A DNA stretch of 64,000 bases from Vibrio gallaecicus (GCF_024347495.1 NZ_AP025491.1:1116001-1180000), one strand, 5' to 3'. Counted from the first letter of the stretch, positions 28,081 to 37,282 are shown. Notes: generated by a model from the letters alone, not told the origin. Numbers and translations are program-made.

Positions 28081-29152
28081 TTGACCAGTCCTCTGTGTAT
28101 TCATAGCCAAAGTCATATTCTAACCATTCGTATTCATCACCGATTAACGGATCGCCTGATAAGGACTCCAAAAAAGCCACTAATGCAGCTTGCTCTTGCT
28201 TGCTCAACGACAATGGTTTCATCCGCTGATCTTTGTTCGAGTCTTGCCCTCCACCACGATTATAAAAATCGACAACCTCATCCAATGTACTCAACATCCC
28301 GTTGTGCATATATGGCGCGGTATAAGTCAGCTCTCTGAGGGAAGGAGTAATGAAAGAGCCTCGGTCCGAACCGTCTGCTTTATGAGTTTGAACATGAGCC
28401 CCGACATCACGCTTTAATGCCAAATAATCTTGTATACCCATAAACATATTGAATGCTAAGAAGCTTTGGTGACGCATAGGGTCGGTAAAAATATCAGGGT
28501 TCTCAGGCACGCCAGTATTATGCGCTAACCCATCACTGAATAACTCCCCTGTATGGCATTGGCTGCATCCAGCCTTTCCAGTAAACAAAGCCTGACCTTG
28601 AGAAGCCAGAGCGGAAAGGTTATTCAAATCATAAGGGGAGTTTTTAGACGTTAGAGTTTTTAAATATTCGGGCAAGGCTTTACGCACACCGCCATTGGAT
28701 GGCTCACCTAGACCTGCTTTTTGAAACATTTCAACGTAGATAGGATCTTGTTTTATGCGCTCTTGCATGAGGCGCATATCCATATTCATTAGCCAATCTT
28801 CTGTAATATTTTCTCTTACTACATCATTTAAGTTGGTGCCAATGCGCCCGTCATGAAACCAAACTTCTTTATATGCCGTATTAATCAAAGATGGGGAATT
28901 ACGAAAGCCATCACTGCCCGTGTAAGCAGGGCTTAGTGCTTCTGGATGTGAAAATCCATTTTGAGGAATATGGCAGCTTGAGCATGATATTGAGTCGTCA
29001 CCCGAAAGACGAGTATCAAAAAATAGCCTTTTCCCTAACTCTGCTTTTGCAGAATCCACCGCTAAAGGAGGTAATTTGGCTTCCACACTGGCGCTCAACA
29101 ATATACAAACACCCAGAATAGCCTGAGTAATTGCTTGCTTTGTGGTCTTCAT
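28067..29152 (-). CDS. idrP2: Di-heme cytochrome c peroxidase-like protein, first gene of the iodate reductase operon
   Basis: 361 residues from the ATG at 29152, which follows GGGAAGGGA. A signal peptide ends at about SVEA (residues 1-25). Heme motifs are CSSCH (about 57-61) and CSQCH (about 196-200); LTYTAPYMHNGMLSTL is shared with the second peroxidase, so the two are diverged duplicates. It heads the operon P-P-B-A. In published idr loci, as I know them, the catalytic genes come first, so this order is reversed. The promoter must lie in the 140 bp before the HEAT-repeat gene. Confidence 0.75.
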   Translation of the reverse strand: MKTTKQAITQAILGVCILLSASVEAKLPPLAVDSAKAELGKRLFFDTRLSGDDSISCSSCHIPQNGFSHPEALSPAYTGSDGFRNSPSLINTAYKEVWFHDGRIGTNLNDVVRENITEDWLMNMDMRLMQERIKQDPIYVEMFQKAGLGEPSNGGVRKALPEYLKTLTSKNSPYDLNNLSALASQGQALFTGKAGCSQCHTGELFSDGLAHNTGVPENPDIFTDPMRHQSFLAFNMFMGIQDYLALKRDVGAHVQTHKADGSDRGSFITPSLRELTYTAPYMHNGMLSTLDEVVDFYNRGGGQDSNKDQRMKPLSLSKQEQAALVAFLESLSGDPLIGDEYEWLEYDFGYEYTEDWSNAKN

Positions 29153-29292
29153 TCCCTTCCCCATAATCATGCTACTATTGATGTTCTATATTATTCGGCT
29201 ACGGTTCATCATTGATATGATGGTGATCATACAAATCTAAATGATATCCGTTAGTATTCTAAATTAATATTCAAGACCATGTTGTTATTACT

Positions 29293-31419
29293 ATGATTTA
29301 TGCCAGCCTCATCGACCTAACACTCAATAAATTACAACACGGTAATGAACTTGAACAAATATCCTCCGCTAATGCTCTCCACCAATGCGAAGAAGCCATA
29401 AACGCATTAATATCTCAGTTGCATAATGATTCTGAAGAAATAACTATTGGCTGTTTAAATGCTTTATCGTCTTTATCCAATAGCCCAATAGAGCCACTCA
29501 TCAAATGCTTATCTTCGGCTCATGACCCAGACGTCAAATTAGCGGCAATTCATGCCATTTCTACAAACCACCGCATTGATGATGCAAAGTCAGCGTTACT
29601 TGAATTAGCAAGTGGGGACAACGAATGTTGGGACGGTGATTGGGATGATGGCATTGATATCGCTCTTGCCTCCGTCAATGCTTTACTCAATACGACACAG
29701 GGCTTTGTAGAAGAAGAGCTAGCTCAATTAATTACGCTCATTCATAGCGACCCTGAACCCGAATTAGAGCAAGCCTTGTATTACTTACTGGCTAAGGTTG
29801 CCCCAAATAAACTTGATGACTTAGTTGAACAAGAATGGAGCCGATTTTTATCATCTCCTTTAAAAACCAGTTTGGGATTATCACGAACCAGAAAGTTACT
29901 GAAAGCCTCCTCGAACAAGGTTCATTTGTTCAAGTATCTTGAAAACGATGACTTACTGATTCAAAGAATAGCATTAACGAGACTGTCCGATTTAGATTCA
30001 CGAGAGTACCTGCAAAGCTTTTTAAGCATGCTATCCAGCACGCAACAACCGATGCAAGATATCGCTATTTCGACACTATTACGCTGGCAATATCCAGTCG
30101 CTCCCCAATACTTAGAGCCGATCATCCGCAATAATCATCCAATTTCAAAAGTACTGCCATTTATAACCAAGGAAAGCTTCTTATTACTTTTAGAACAATG
30201 GCAATCTGGAGAGATGAATAAGAGTAATTTTGCCTCTTTTCTTAGCCTAACAAGCAGGTTTGATTGTAATTTATCCGAGATAGTGAAGCATTTCTTTGCC
30301 GAGTTCGGACGTTTAGAGCCACAGCATCAAATAGACTCATTGACTGAGTTATGTCAAAGCCGTGAGATGCAAATTCCGGTTTCATTTTTACGCATGCATC
30401 TTCAATCACAGACTTTGGATAACAGCGTGCGTCTTTTACTGATAAAGAACCTAGCTTCACAAAACACTCCCGCTTCTAAAAACTTAATCAATGAACTTAT
30501 ATTTGATAATGCGTACATTGATTTTAAGTCGACTGAAAGATCAGATTCAGAGGTCAACAGTCGATTAGAAGAAATTAAGACGAAGAAAGCAGAAGTAAAC
30601 ACGAAAGATAATAACTCTGAAAACAGTAACCTTAGTGCGACAAAACCCATGTCTACACTTGCTGCTTTATCAATGCCATTAGATGAGAAAACCACCTCTC
30701 CTACGAAGCAGCCATTCAAAAAGTCCCAAAGAAAAATTGCGACTATTGAGAGCCTAACCAATCGTTCAAAGGTGATTGAGTATTGCGCCTCTCAAGAGCA
30801 GCTAATTGAATTATGTACCGCCGTTTCAATTGAGCAATTAGACGAAGAAGATTTTTTTGCCATTGTAAAAGCTTCACTGCGGTGTAACTTGGCATACGCC
30901 TCTATTCGTTCAGATGAGCTAGACGACTATGCACATAAACTGTTAGTTAATTCAGATTACCGTACAGAATTGAAAACGCTTGTAGAGTGGCTAGGACCAG
31001 TTCATTTACAAACTGAGATACCAGCATTAGTTGAACTCAGCTCTCCGTTGCTCATCTCTCAATTAATCCCCTTCATCGAGGATCTTGATGTACTCAACAT
31101 TTTATTAGAGCATCCCTATTTAGGCGTAAAACAACAAGCGACCATCAAGTTAGAATCTCTTATGAGAAGCGATAAAACTCGCTATATTGAACTCATTCAT
31201 TTTGCTTTAAGTTCACCAGACCTTCATTCGACGGTGAGTCAATTTGATCACACAGTAATTGAAGAAGAGTTGGTCTTATTGTTAAACACTCATCCTTTAA
31301 AGGCTCTGCAATTTATGGGGGATTTTGGGGAGATGAAAGAGAGGTTTGATCTTGAGATGCATCTCCATCGTATAAACGATTGTGGTGATACCAAAACGGC
31401 TATTCATAAAATTCAGTAA
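29293..31419 (+). CDS. HEAT-repeat protein divergent from the iodate reductase operon
   Basis: 708 residues, no signal peptide, so cytoplasmic. Residues about 1-130 show helical repeats of HEAT type (EAINALISQLHNDSEEITIG, then EPLIKCLSSAHDPDVKLAAI), with more from 200 to 450. A polar linker at about 415-490 (TKPMSTLAALSMPLDEKTTS) joins a second repeat region. HEAT proteins are binding scaffolds, not enzymes. Divergence from a molybdoenzyme operon allows a maturation or chaperone role, but this is conjecture. A DCC-family protein gene follows 27 bp later. No clear ribosome site precedes the ATG. Confidence 0.72.
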   Translation: MIYASLIDLTLNKLQHGNELEQISSANALHQCEEAINALISQLHNDSEEITIGCLNALSSLSNSPIEPLIKCLSSAHDPDVKLAAIHAISTNHRIDDAKSALLELASGDNECWDGDWDDGIDIALASVNALLNTTQGFVEEELAQLITLIHSDPEPELEQALYYLLAKVAPNKLDDLVEQEWSRFLSSPLKTSLGLSRTRKLLKASSNKVHLFKYLENDDLLIQRIALTRLSDLDSREYLQSFLSMLSSTQQPMQDIAISTLLRWQYPVAPQYLEPIIRNNHPISKVLPFITKESFLLLLEQWQSGEMNKSNFASFLSLTSRFDCNLSEIVKHFFAEFGRLEPQHQIDSLTELCQSREMQIPVSFLRMHLQSQTLDNSVRLLLIKNLASQNTPASKNLINELIFDNAYIDFKSTERSDSEVNSRLEEIKTKKAEVNTKDNNSENSNLSATKPMSTLAALSMPLDEKTTSPTKQPFKKSQRKIATIESLTNRSKVIEYCASQEQLIELCTAVSIEQLDEEDFFAIVKASLRCNLAYASIRSDELDDYAHKLLVNSDYRTELKTLVEWLGPVHLQTEIPALVELSSPLLISQLIPFIEDLDVLNILLEHPYLGVKQQATIKLESLMRSDKTRYIELIHFALSSPDLHSTVSQFDHTVIEEELVLLLNTHPLKALQFMGDFGEMKERFDLEMHLHRINDCGDTKTAIHKIQ

Positions 31420-31446
31420 AAACAGTTAATAAAGGACGGAGAATGA

Positions 31447-31833
31447 ATGACTCAGTTAACTATCTTCTATGATGGAACATGCCCACTCTGCGCTAAAGAA
31501 ATGAATGCGCTAAAAAAACATGATAAACAGAATTTACTGAAGACAGTGGATATCTACAGTGAGGACTTCTCGGCATACCCAGAGATTGATGCAGAAGCTG
31601 CTAACAACATTTTGCACGCCATCAATCACAAAGGACAATTACTGCTTGGTTTAGATGTGACCTATAAAGCATGGCAATTAATGGGACGCGGTTGGATTTA
31701 TGCCCCACTTCGTTGGAAATTAGTGAAACCACTAGCAGATTCACTCTACCTAAAATTTGCCCGCAATCGGTATAAGGTTTCATTTTGGCTGACAGGCACT
31801 TCACGTTGTGACAGCAACAGCTGTTCGCGGTAG
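31447..31833 (+). CDS. DCC-family thiol-disulfide oxidoreductase-like protein (DUF393)
   Basis: 128 residues. FYDGTCPLCAKEMNALKKHD carries the DxxCxxC motif that names the DCC family, a thioredoxin-like fold of mostly unknown function. The C-terminus has a CDSNSCSR cysteine pair. GGACGGAG precedes the start, and the gene follows the HEAT-repeat gene by 27 bp, suggesting cotranscription. Confidence 0.85.
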   Translation: MTQLTIFYDGTCPLCAKEMNALKKHDKQNLLKTVDIYSEDFSAYPEIDAEAANNILHAINHKGQLLLGLDVTYKAWQLMGRGWIYAPLRWKLVKPLADSLYLKFARNRYKVSFWLTGTSRCDSNSCSR

Positions 31834-31907
31834 TGTTTCTTATCACTGATTTAAGACCGATATCAATCTAAGTCTAGGTAACCCTCATCATAAACCTAGA
31901 TTAACCG

Positions 31908-32780
31908 TTACCACATCACCAAGATTGCAGCGATTGCGATAAAAAATAAAGCCAGCATATCCTTTCTTTTTACGCCTTCTTTCAGCCAGAAAAATGAAAT
32001 TAAAATCGTAAAGAATACTTCTATTTGCCCCAAGGTTTTAACCAACGGCACAGTTTGCAGTGACATAGCACTGAACCAACCGAGAGATCCGATAAAACTG
32101 GCGATACTGGTCATCAACACCAACTTAGGTTTAATAAACATCGCTTTTAATGTTTGGCGATCGCGAAACAGCATGAACAAAACGAGCATTACCGTTTGCA
32201 AAAAGATAACCGAGAATAGCACCCATGCAGCGCGATGAGGGAAAGGAACGTCTAACGTTAAGCTCGCTTCTCGCACCCATAACGATGTTAGAGCAAACGA
32301 AGTACTGCACGCTAAACCTATTAATGCCGTTTTTAAGGAAATACTGCGAATACCATTAGGGCAGCTCAGCATGAATACCGCTATTGCCCCGATAAGTACG
32401 CCAATCCACCCCAATACTGATAACGAAGTGCCAAAAAATAAGACACCTAAAAAAGCAGAAACTGGCGCTTCACTTTTTGCAAGCCCTGCCCCAATGGCAA
32501 AATTTTTCTGTTTAAATAGAACAACCATTAACCCCGTAGCCACAATTTGCATGACCGAAGCACCAATAATAAAGAAGTAAGATTGATTAGAAAAAATAGG
32601 TAAAGGTGTGGGTTGATACCAATGTAAAAGCACTAAATATGCCGCCGCTAACGGACCTGCCCATAAAAAACGAGCCAAGGTAACACCAACAACATTCAGC
32701 TCTTTACTTAATCGACTTTGAAAAGCGTTCCGCCAAGATTGACTAAACGCAGCCAAAACCGTGAAAAATACCCAACTCAT
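31908..32780 (-). CDS. DMT-superfamily (EamA) transporter
   Basis: 290 residues with about ten hydrophobic helices in two homologous halves, the EamA layout. The repeat boundary is near residue 145. Such carriers export or import metabolites; no substrate can be inferred. It is a single gene, convergent with the DCC gene, and starts 55 bp after the stop of the large GTPase gene, so it could be the last gene of that minus-strand unit. Confidence 0.85.
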   Translation of the reverse strand: MSWVFFTVLAAFSQSWRNAFQSRLSKELNVVGVTLARFLWAGPLAAAYLVLLHWYQPTPLPIFSNQSYFFIIGASVMQIVATGLMVVLFKQKNFAIGAGLAKSEAPVSAFLGVLFFGTSLSVLGWIGVLIGAIAVFMLSCPNGIRSISLKTALIGLACSTSFALTSLWVREASLTLDVPFPHRAAWVLFSVIFLQTVMLVLFMLFRDRQTLKAMFIKPKLVLMTSIASFIGSLGWFSAMSLQTVPLVKTLGQIEVFFTILISFFWLKEGVKRKDMLALFFIAIAAILVMW

Positions 32781-32835
32781 ACTATTCCTTTATTTTTGAT
32801 TCCCTAAGCCCTTCATCGAACCTAACCAATTAAAT

Positions 32836-34494
32836 CTATTTAATCACTTTCTTAATCACAATCTCTGCAATTTTAGGGCTTGCTACTTTTAAGGCCTCTG
32901 GCGCCTTTTTTAACGCTTCCGGAGCTACTTTTTTACTGACTTTAGCCATTCGATTAAATTGCTTTTTAATCGACGTTCCTCTTTTCATCGCCTCTGTTCT
33001 CTGGCGGTTTCGTTGCACGTTATTCGCTTCTGATATTTCATTAACGATGGTTTCCTTCAGCGTATCCACACCAAAATGAGCACGTTCTGGAGAAATAGAC
33101 AAAGGCAAAGCCCCATCAGTAAGTAATAACTCCTGATTGTACTGTAACGCTTGCGCAATCACTTTTTCTTTAGCTGAAATGGGGTTAACCAAGTTAAATG
33201 GAGGCTCCCATTCAGTCAGAGGCTTCAAATTATCAACCTGATTGACCACGGCTAATAATTTTGGCTTTTTACGTGATACGTTTTTTGGGTCCGCGTAAAA
33301 GCCATCAAATTTGTCTTTTAGTTTTTTATCTAAATCACGAGCAGGCTGATTCGCCTTGAGTATCCAAAGCACTAAATCCGCTTGTGTCATTTCTTGTAGC
33401 ATTGCCTTTTCTGTTTTTTCAGTGCCATCCAAACCTTTAAGATCGATAACTCTGACTTCGTTATCATCCACTTCCGCACTGTAAACGGTAGACGCGTCCG
33501 TAGAGGGTAATACATCGACCTCCGCAACCATTTCATTTTTTAGAATATTCACTATTGAGGATTTACCCGAGCTTGTTTGACCGACCAACACGACTCGGAC
33601 CGGCTCTAGTTCAACAGCAAAACGCTTCTCATCTAACTTTGAAGCATCTGTGATTTGCAGGTCATCTTCTTCTAAACTGAATCGTCCGCTGTATAGATCA
33701 ATTGCAACAGCAGCTATCTCATCTAATAAGGCTTCTTTCGCGACCTGCTGCATGTCTTCAACCACGCCTTTCGTCATCGACGATGTGGCTTGCTCTCGGC
33801 TTAGGTCAGACACCACCTTTAGTGGGTTGTAATATAAATTTTTAGCGTGATTAGCCCACATAGCCGCTTTAACAATTTTTTGACCTAATTCCCCATACTT
33901 ATCATAAGCTTCATAGCCAGCTTTAATGTATGAGAGCTTAAGGTATTCAATGCCCGGAATGTTCTCTTTGACAACTCGCTTATATCTAAGACCCACTTCT
34001 TCAAATAACTTTAAGCCTTCTGGAATAGAGAAATCTAACGTCTTCTTACCAAACTCCTTTGCGACAAATTCAAGGATCTCAATACCAACTTTATCGAGAT
34101 TGACCCAATCAATATCCGTTTTTAAATGTTCCCGATTATGCAGCTTCGCTTGATTCCAAATAACCAATTCAGCTTGAGACCATTCAGAGGATGCTTTAAC
34201 AAGACCATCACCGACTTCTTCTCCTACTAAGCCATTTTCATTAAGAGCAGACTCTACCGCATCTTGGGATTCGCGATCACTCACGCGGCTTAACAAAAAC
34301 AATGGAATAGTCGTCACTAGAGTGCTCACCGCAATAGCGATAGACAGCTCCAATACATACCCATATTTAAAGGCAAGAAAAAGTCCGAATAATGCCATAA
34401 GCAATACAGGCAAAATCGAGGATATGAGGATAATGCCCCAGCGCCCACCTGATAAATTGGAAAGTAAGTGATAAAAGCTTCTAATTTTCTTCAT
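32836..34494 (-). CDS. Membrane-anchored GTPase
   Basis: 552 residues. Two helices near residues 18-70 anchor the N-terminus; a long helical region follows to about 300. Then comes a G domain: P-loop VGQTSSGKSSIV at about 304-315, DLKGLDG as the DxxG switch, and NQVD for guanine recognition. The tail is very basic and Ala/Pro-rich (KKAPEALKVASPKIAEI). Its start overlaps the upstream GTPase gene by 14 bp. I do not recognise a characterised orthologue; membrane remodelling or stress adaptation is possible but unsupported. Confidence 0.78.
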   Translation of the reverse strand: MKKIRSFYHLLSNLSGGRWGIILISSILPVLLMALFGLFLAFKYGYVLELSIAIAVSTLVTTIPLFLLSRVSDRESQDAVESALNENGLVGEEVGDGLVKASSEWSQAELVIWNQAKLHNREHLKTDIDWVNLDKVGIEILEFVAKEFGKKTLDFSIPEGLKLFEEVGLRYKRVVKENIPGIEYLKLSYIKAGYEAYDKYGELGQKIVKAAMWANHAKNLYYNPLKVVSDLSREQATSSMTKGVVEDMQQVAKEALLDEIAAVAIDLYSGRFSLEEDDLQITDASKLDEKRFAVELEPVRVVLVGQTSSGKSSIVNILKNEMVAEVDVLPSTDASTVYSAEVDDNEVRVIDLKGLDGTEKTEKAMLQEMTQADLVLWILKANQPARDLDKKLKDKFDGFYADPKNVSRKKPKLLAVVNQVDNLKPLTEWEPPFNLVNPISAKEKVIAQALQYNQELLLTDGALPLSISPERAHFGVDTLKETIVNEISEANNVQRNRQRTEAMKRGTSIKKQFNRMAKVSKKVAPEALKKAPEALKVASPKIAEIVIKKVIK

Positions 34495-35584
34495 AGCCAG
34501 ACGCTGCCTTACCTTTTTTCAATGATTCTTTATATATCGTTTGCATCTCTTCTTGAGAGATCTCAGTGCCTTTGCTTTTGTGGTAAAAGTAAAAACAAGC
34601 TGCTCGTCCCAAGCCATAAGTTGTTCCAAAGCTCATGGCTGCTGCTGCAACAGCGCCAACGGTTTGCCCATAACCAGGAATTAACTTAACTAACTGTCTC
34701 GCGCCTAACTTAACGCCATATTGCAAAGCAAAGCTGCTCCCAAGCGTGCTGACCAATTCTGTGAATGCTCGCTTATTCCATTCAACGCCATACTGATTGG
34801 CTAAGCTATGCAGCATTTTCGCTTGTATCGCTGGCACAGAAACAAGCCCAACGGCAGGAATGAGATCACTCGCGGAAGCACTACCTGCGTACCAAAGCAC
34901 TTCATTTTCTACTTTGTCAAAATTGGCTTCTTCAACACTTGAATGTTCTTTATCTTCAATCATCATTCCGATAACAGGAAGGATATGAGTCAGTTTTTCA
35001 ATCAGCTCATCGTAGTGATAAACCAGCCCTTCAGGCGCTTCAAAATCAACCGTCAGAGAATCAAACGTGTTACCCCACACCTTTTTCACTTGGCTTTCGT
35101 TGAAAGAAACCTGACGTTGGCACTCTGACTCTTCAGACAACAATGCGCCACTATGAACAAGTAGTAACTGCTTAATTTTCTTTTGCTTCTTAATCAACGT
35201 TAATGCGCTGAGTACCGATGATTGCTCAGGTTCATCGACTTTCATCACCACCACTAAAGCATGCCCTGCTTTACCTGTCTCATCGAGATCTGGCGTAGGG
35301 TCATATTCAGCCTCGCCTAACCCTCTAGTATCTAAGAAGCGCATAACTGGCTTACCTTGGGGAAACTCGTAGCTTTGAGCCGTCATTGTACATGGAGCAA
35401 AACCATTGCCGACTTCTACTGAAGAAAGCCCCGTTACGGATTGAATAAACGAGGATTTCCCTGCCCCTGTTTTCCCTAAGAGCCATAGCGTAGGTAGGTG
35501 CTGGCGCTGAAATTCATGAGCTTGAGTCAAGTCTGGATTTTTACTTGGATTAACAAATTCTTTAATTTGGTCAAACATAGGCAA
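34481..35584 (-). CDS. GTPase with C-terminal DUF697-like membrane domain
   Basis: 367 residues. The G domain has P-loop LLGKTGAGKSSFIQSV (about 33-48), switch Thr in APCT and DTRGLGE as DxxG. The C-terminal part (about 235-340) is hydrophobic and Gly/Ala-rich (KLIPGYGQTVGAVAAAAMSF), like DUF697/YcjF-type domains. It overlaps the following GTPase gene by 14 bp, so both are probably made together and may form a hetero-oligomer. The 311 bp upstream hold its promoter. Confidence 0.8.
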   Translation of the reverse strand: MPMFDQIKEFVNPSKNPDLTQAHEFQRQHLPTLWLLGKTGAGKSSFIQSVTGLSSVEVGNGFAPCTMTAQSYEFPQGKPVMRFLDTRGLGEAEYDPTPDLDETGKAGHALVVVMKVDEPEQSSVLSALTLIKKQKKIKQLLLVHSGALLSEESECQRQVSFNESQVKKVWGNTFDSLTVDFEAPEGLVYHYDELIEKLTHILPVIGMMIEDKEHSSVEEANFDKVENEVLWYAGSASASDLIPAVGLVSVPAIQAKMLHSLANQYGVEWNKRAFTELVSTLGSSFALQYGVKLGARQLVKLIPGYGQTVGAVAAAAMSFGTTYGLGRAACFYFYHKSKGTEISQEEMQTIYKESLKKGKAASGYEEN

Positions 35585-35896
35585 TAAGTATTAACCAGCA
35601 ACGGTAAGAGAAAGTTAATAGCAGAATAGCGATTGATTACGAGGAAAGAAACAGGCACGTTCACTTTGTATAAAAAGCACATATTATTAACAGCCGAGAA
35701 GCGTATTTCATTTTTCAGAAAAACGGATAATGCTAAATAATTGGTTTTAAATAATTAACCTTCTAAAACAATTACCACAGATTTAGACGGTGGTTTAGCA
35801 GCTAATAAAAATAGCGAGCTGTAGTAGCTCGCCTCTTTGCATTAGCCGGTATTATCTAATAAATGGAAAATGACTCAGGTTGAGCCCTTCGTTTGA
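35585..35896. other. Intergenic region before the GTPase pair
   Basis: Non-coding AT-rich DNA holding the promoter of the GTPase operon and, at its right end, the terminator of the VOC gene. I see no small gene. Confidence 0.5.
35804..35832 (-). terminator. Terminator of the VOC gene
   Basis: Stem GCGAGCT/AGCTCGC with a GTAGT loop at 35814-35832; on the minus strand it is followed by ATTTTTATTAG, about 65 bp after the VOC stop. Confidence 0.7.
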
Positions 35897-36313
35897 CTAA
35901 CCATCGCTATTACGTAATTTAGGATCATCCGTTAAGTATTCAACAAACTCCACTTCAAAGCCCGCGGGGTCTAGGAAATAGATGTTTTTACGATATGAGC
36001 TATCTGTACCATTTTGATAAATTTCGAACCCAGCTTCCGTTAGCCTTGCTATCACACCATCAAGATCATGCGTCACGTAAGCAAAATGAGCCAAACCGAC
36101 TTGGTGACCAGATAAGTCTCGGTTTTCCCCTTCACCATGATCACTTATCGCTAAGTATTGGTATTCATCCCCGAAATGTAGCCAATTTCTCGGCTTACCT
36201 GACCATTCACCATGCCCCTCATCTCGTACATACCAATGTGGAAAAACAGCCTGGTAAAATTTCAGCATTTCTGGAATATCTTTTACGACTAAATTTACGT
36301 GTTCTAATTGGAT
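35897..36313 (-). CDS. VOC-superfamily (glyoxalase/dioxygenase-fold) protein
   Basis: 138 residues from the ATG at 36313, which has AGGAGAG upstream. The start LEHVNLVVKDIPEMLKFYQAVF supplies the first metal-site His and the two beta-alpha-beta-beta-beta modules are complete; FEVEFVEYL supplies the last Glu. The family includes glyoxalase I, dioxygenases and resistance proteins, and substrate cannot be told. Single-gene unit. Confidence 0.85.
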   Translation of the reverse strand: MQLEHVNLVVKDIPEMLKFYQAVFPHWYVRDEGHGEWSGKPRNWLHFGDEYQYLAISDHGEGENRDLSGHQVGLAHFAYVTHDLDGVIARLTEAGFEIYQNGTDSSYRKNIYFLDPAGFEVEFVEYLTDDPKLRNSDG

Positions 36314-36512
36314 CATGCTTCTCTCCTTAAAGTCTTTTTTGGCAACGTTTCTCAGCAACGAAACCAATCTTAATACTTAAAGTTAACTTGAGGTAAAGCG
36401 TTAATTGCCATTAATCTTAAATAAGTTTTAAAAACACTTTTAGCGTTACTGCCTTTAGGTTAAAAGCATCGTCCCAGATAAGTTTTTTGCCTGCTATCAG
36501 TTTTGTCTGCTA

Positions 36513-37136
36513 TTAACTCTGCACAACGATTATTACAGTAATCGATGCAGCAAAAACAAACGCTAATAATGCGCGCCATTGAGAAACAAAATTAACCGTT
36601 CCTTCAAATTTTATTCGTCCCTGAACTCCAGATATCATCGCCCAAGTTAATGGCTTTGAGCGAAGTTTATAAAACAATACCGCTAAAACATGTACTCCAA
36701 CCAATGCTGGAAGCACTTTTATCATGGTTAAGTGAATGTTCTCTAGAATTGAAAATACGGGATCTGTTAACCATATATCCGCAAATGGAAGATTATCGAG
36801 TAATCCAGCAAGGGCTAAACCGGAAACGCATTGAATGGCTAATGCAGACAAAAGTGTCACCACCATCCACCCACCTGCAGGGTTATGCCCAGCTTTAGCT
36901 TCCTCCTTTCCTTGTAAATACCTAACTACCGATTTTGGCGGGCGTATAAAATGTTGAAATCGGCTGGTTTCGCTACCAACCCAACCCCATATAAATCGCC
37001 AAATAAGCAACGTCATCAGCGCTAATCCCAACTGTACATGTGGTCCATTACCGGAGAGACCGGATGCCATTAATGCAATAAACAACGCAGCTTGCATCCA
37101 GTGATATAAACGAGTTGATAGATCCCAAACTTTCAT
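36513..37136 (-). CDS. Cytochrome b561-type membrane protein
   Basis: 207 residues, four to five helices. VWDLSTRLYHWMQAALF opens with the first heme-ligand His, and others lie in helices near LENIHLTMIKVLPALVGVHV. The family (di-heme cytochrome b of the Ni-hydrogenase/b561 type) moves electrons between quinol and periplasmic c-type cytochromes. It is divergent from a cytochrome c' gene across a 146-bp gap with a perfect palindrome, a common b/c' pairing. Confidence 0.88.
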   Translation of the reverse strand: MKVWDLSTRLYHWMQAALFIALMASGLSGNGPHVQLGLALMTLLIWRFIWGWVGSETSRFQHFIRPPKSVVRYLQGKEEAKAGHNPAGGWMVVTLLSALAIQCVSGLALAGLLDNLPFADIWLTDPVFSILENIHLTMIKVLPALVGVHVLAVLFYKLRSKPLTWAMISGVQGRIKFEGTVNFVSQWRALLAFVFAASITVIIVVQS

Positions 37137-37191
37137 AATTTAACTCTCTCTAGCCATTTCTTTCTAGCCGAATGTCGACCTCAATTTACGA

Positions 37192-37239
37192 TAATTTACA
37201 CAGCAATAGTTGCAATTGCAACTATTGCTGTGTAAATTA
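37192..37239. promoter_or_regulatory. Perfect 48-bp zero-loop palindrome between divergent cytochrome genes
   Basis: Two 24-base arms match without a mismatch or spacer. The centre reads TTGCAATTGCAA and the outer ends TAATTTACAC and GTGTAAATTA. It lies 43 bp before the cytochrome c' ATG and 55 bp before the cytochrome b ATG, nearly central. A dimeric or tetrameric regulator site, or a cruciform-forming element, is likely. It has no T-tract, so it is not a standard terminator. Confidence 0.8.
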
Positions 37240-37282
37240 CAGAAACTTTAAGATTGATGACTAATTAGGCAGTGAGGGTGAT

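Noticed and set aside
29171..29292. FNR box in the idr/HEAT divergent promoter
   Set aside because: TTGAT is present but the second half site is not at the four-base spacing.
31871..31902. Hairpin between the DCC gene and the EamA gene as a terminator
   Set aside because: The stem is only about 7 bp with a long loop and no T-tract on either strand.
37192..37239. 48-bp palindrome as an intrinsic terminator or an IS end
   Set aside because: No T-tract follows and both flanking genes point away from it; no transposase or target duplication is seen.
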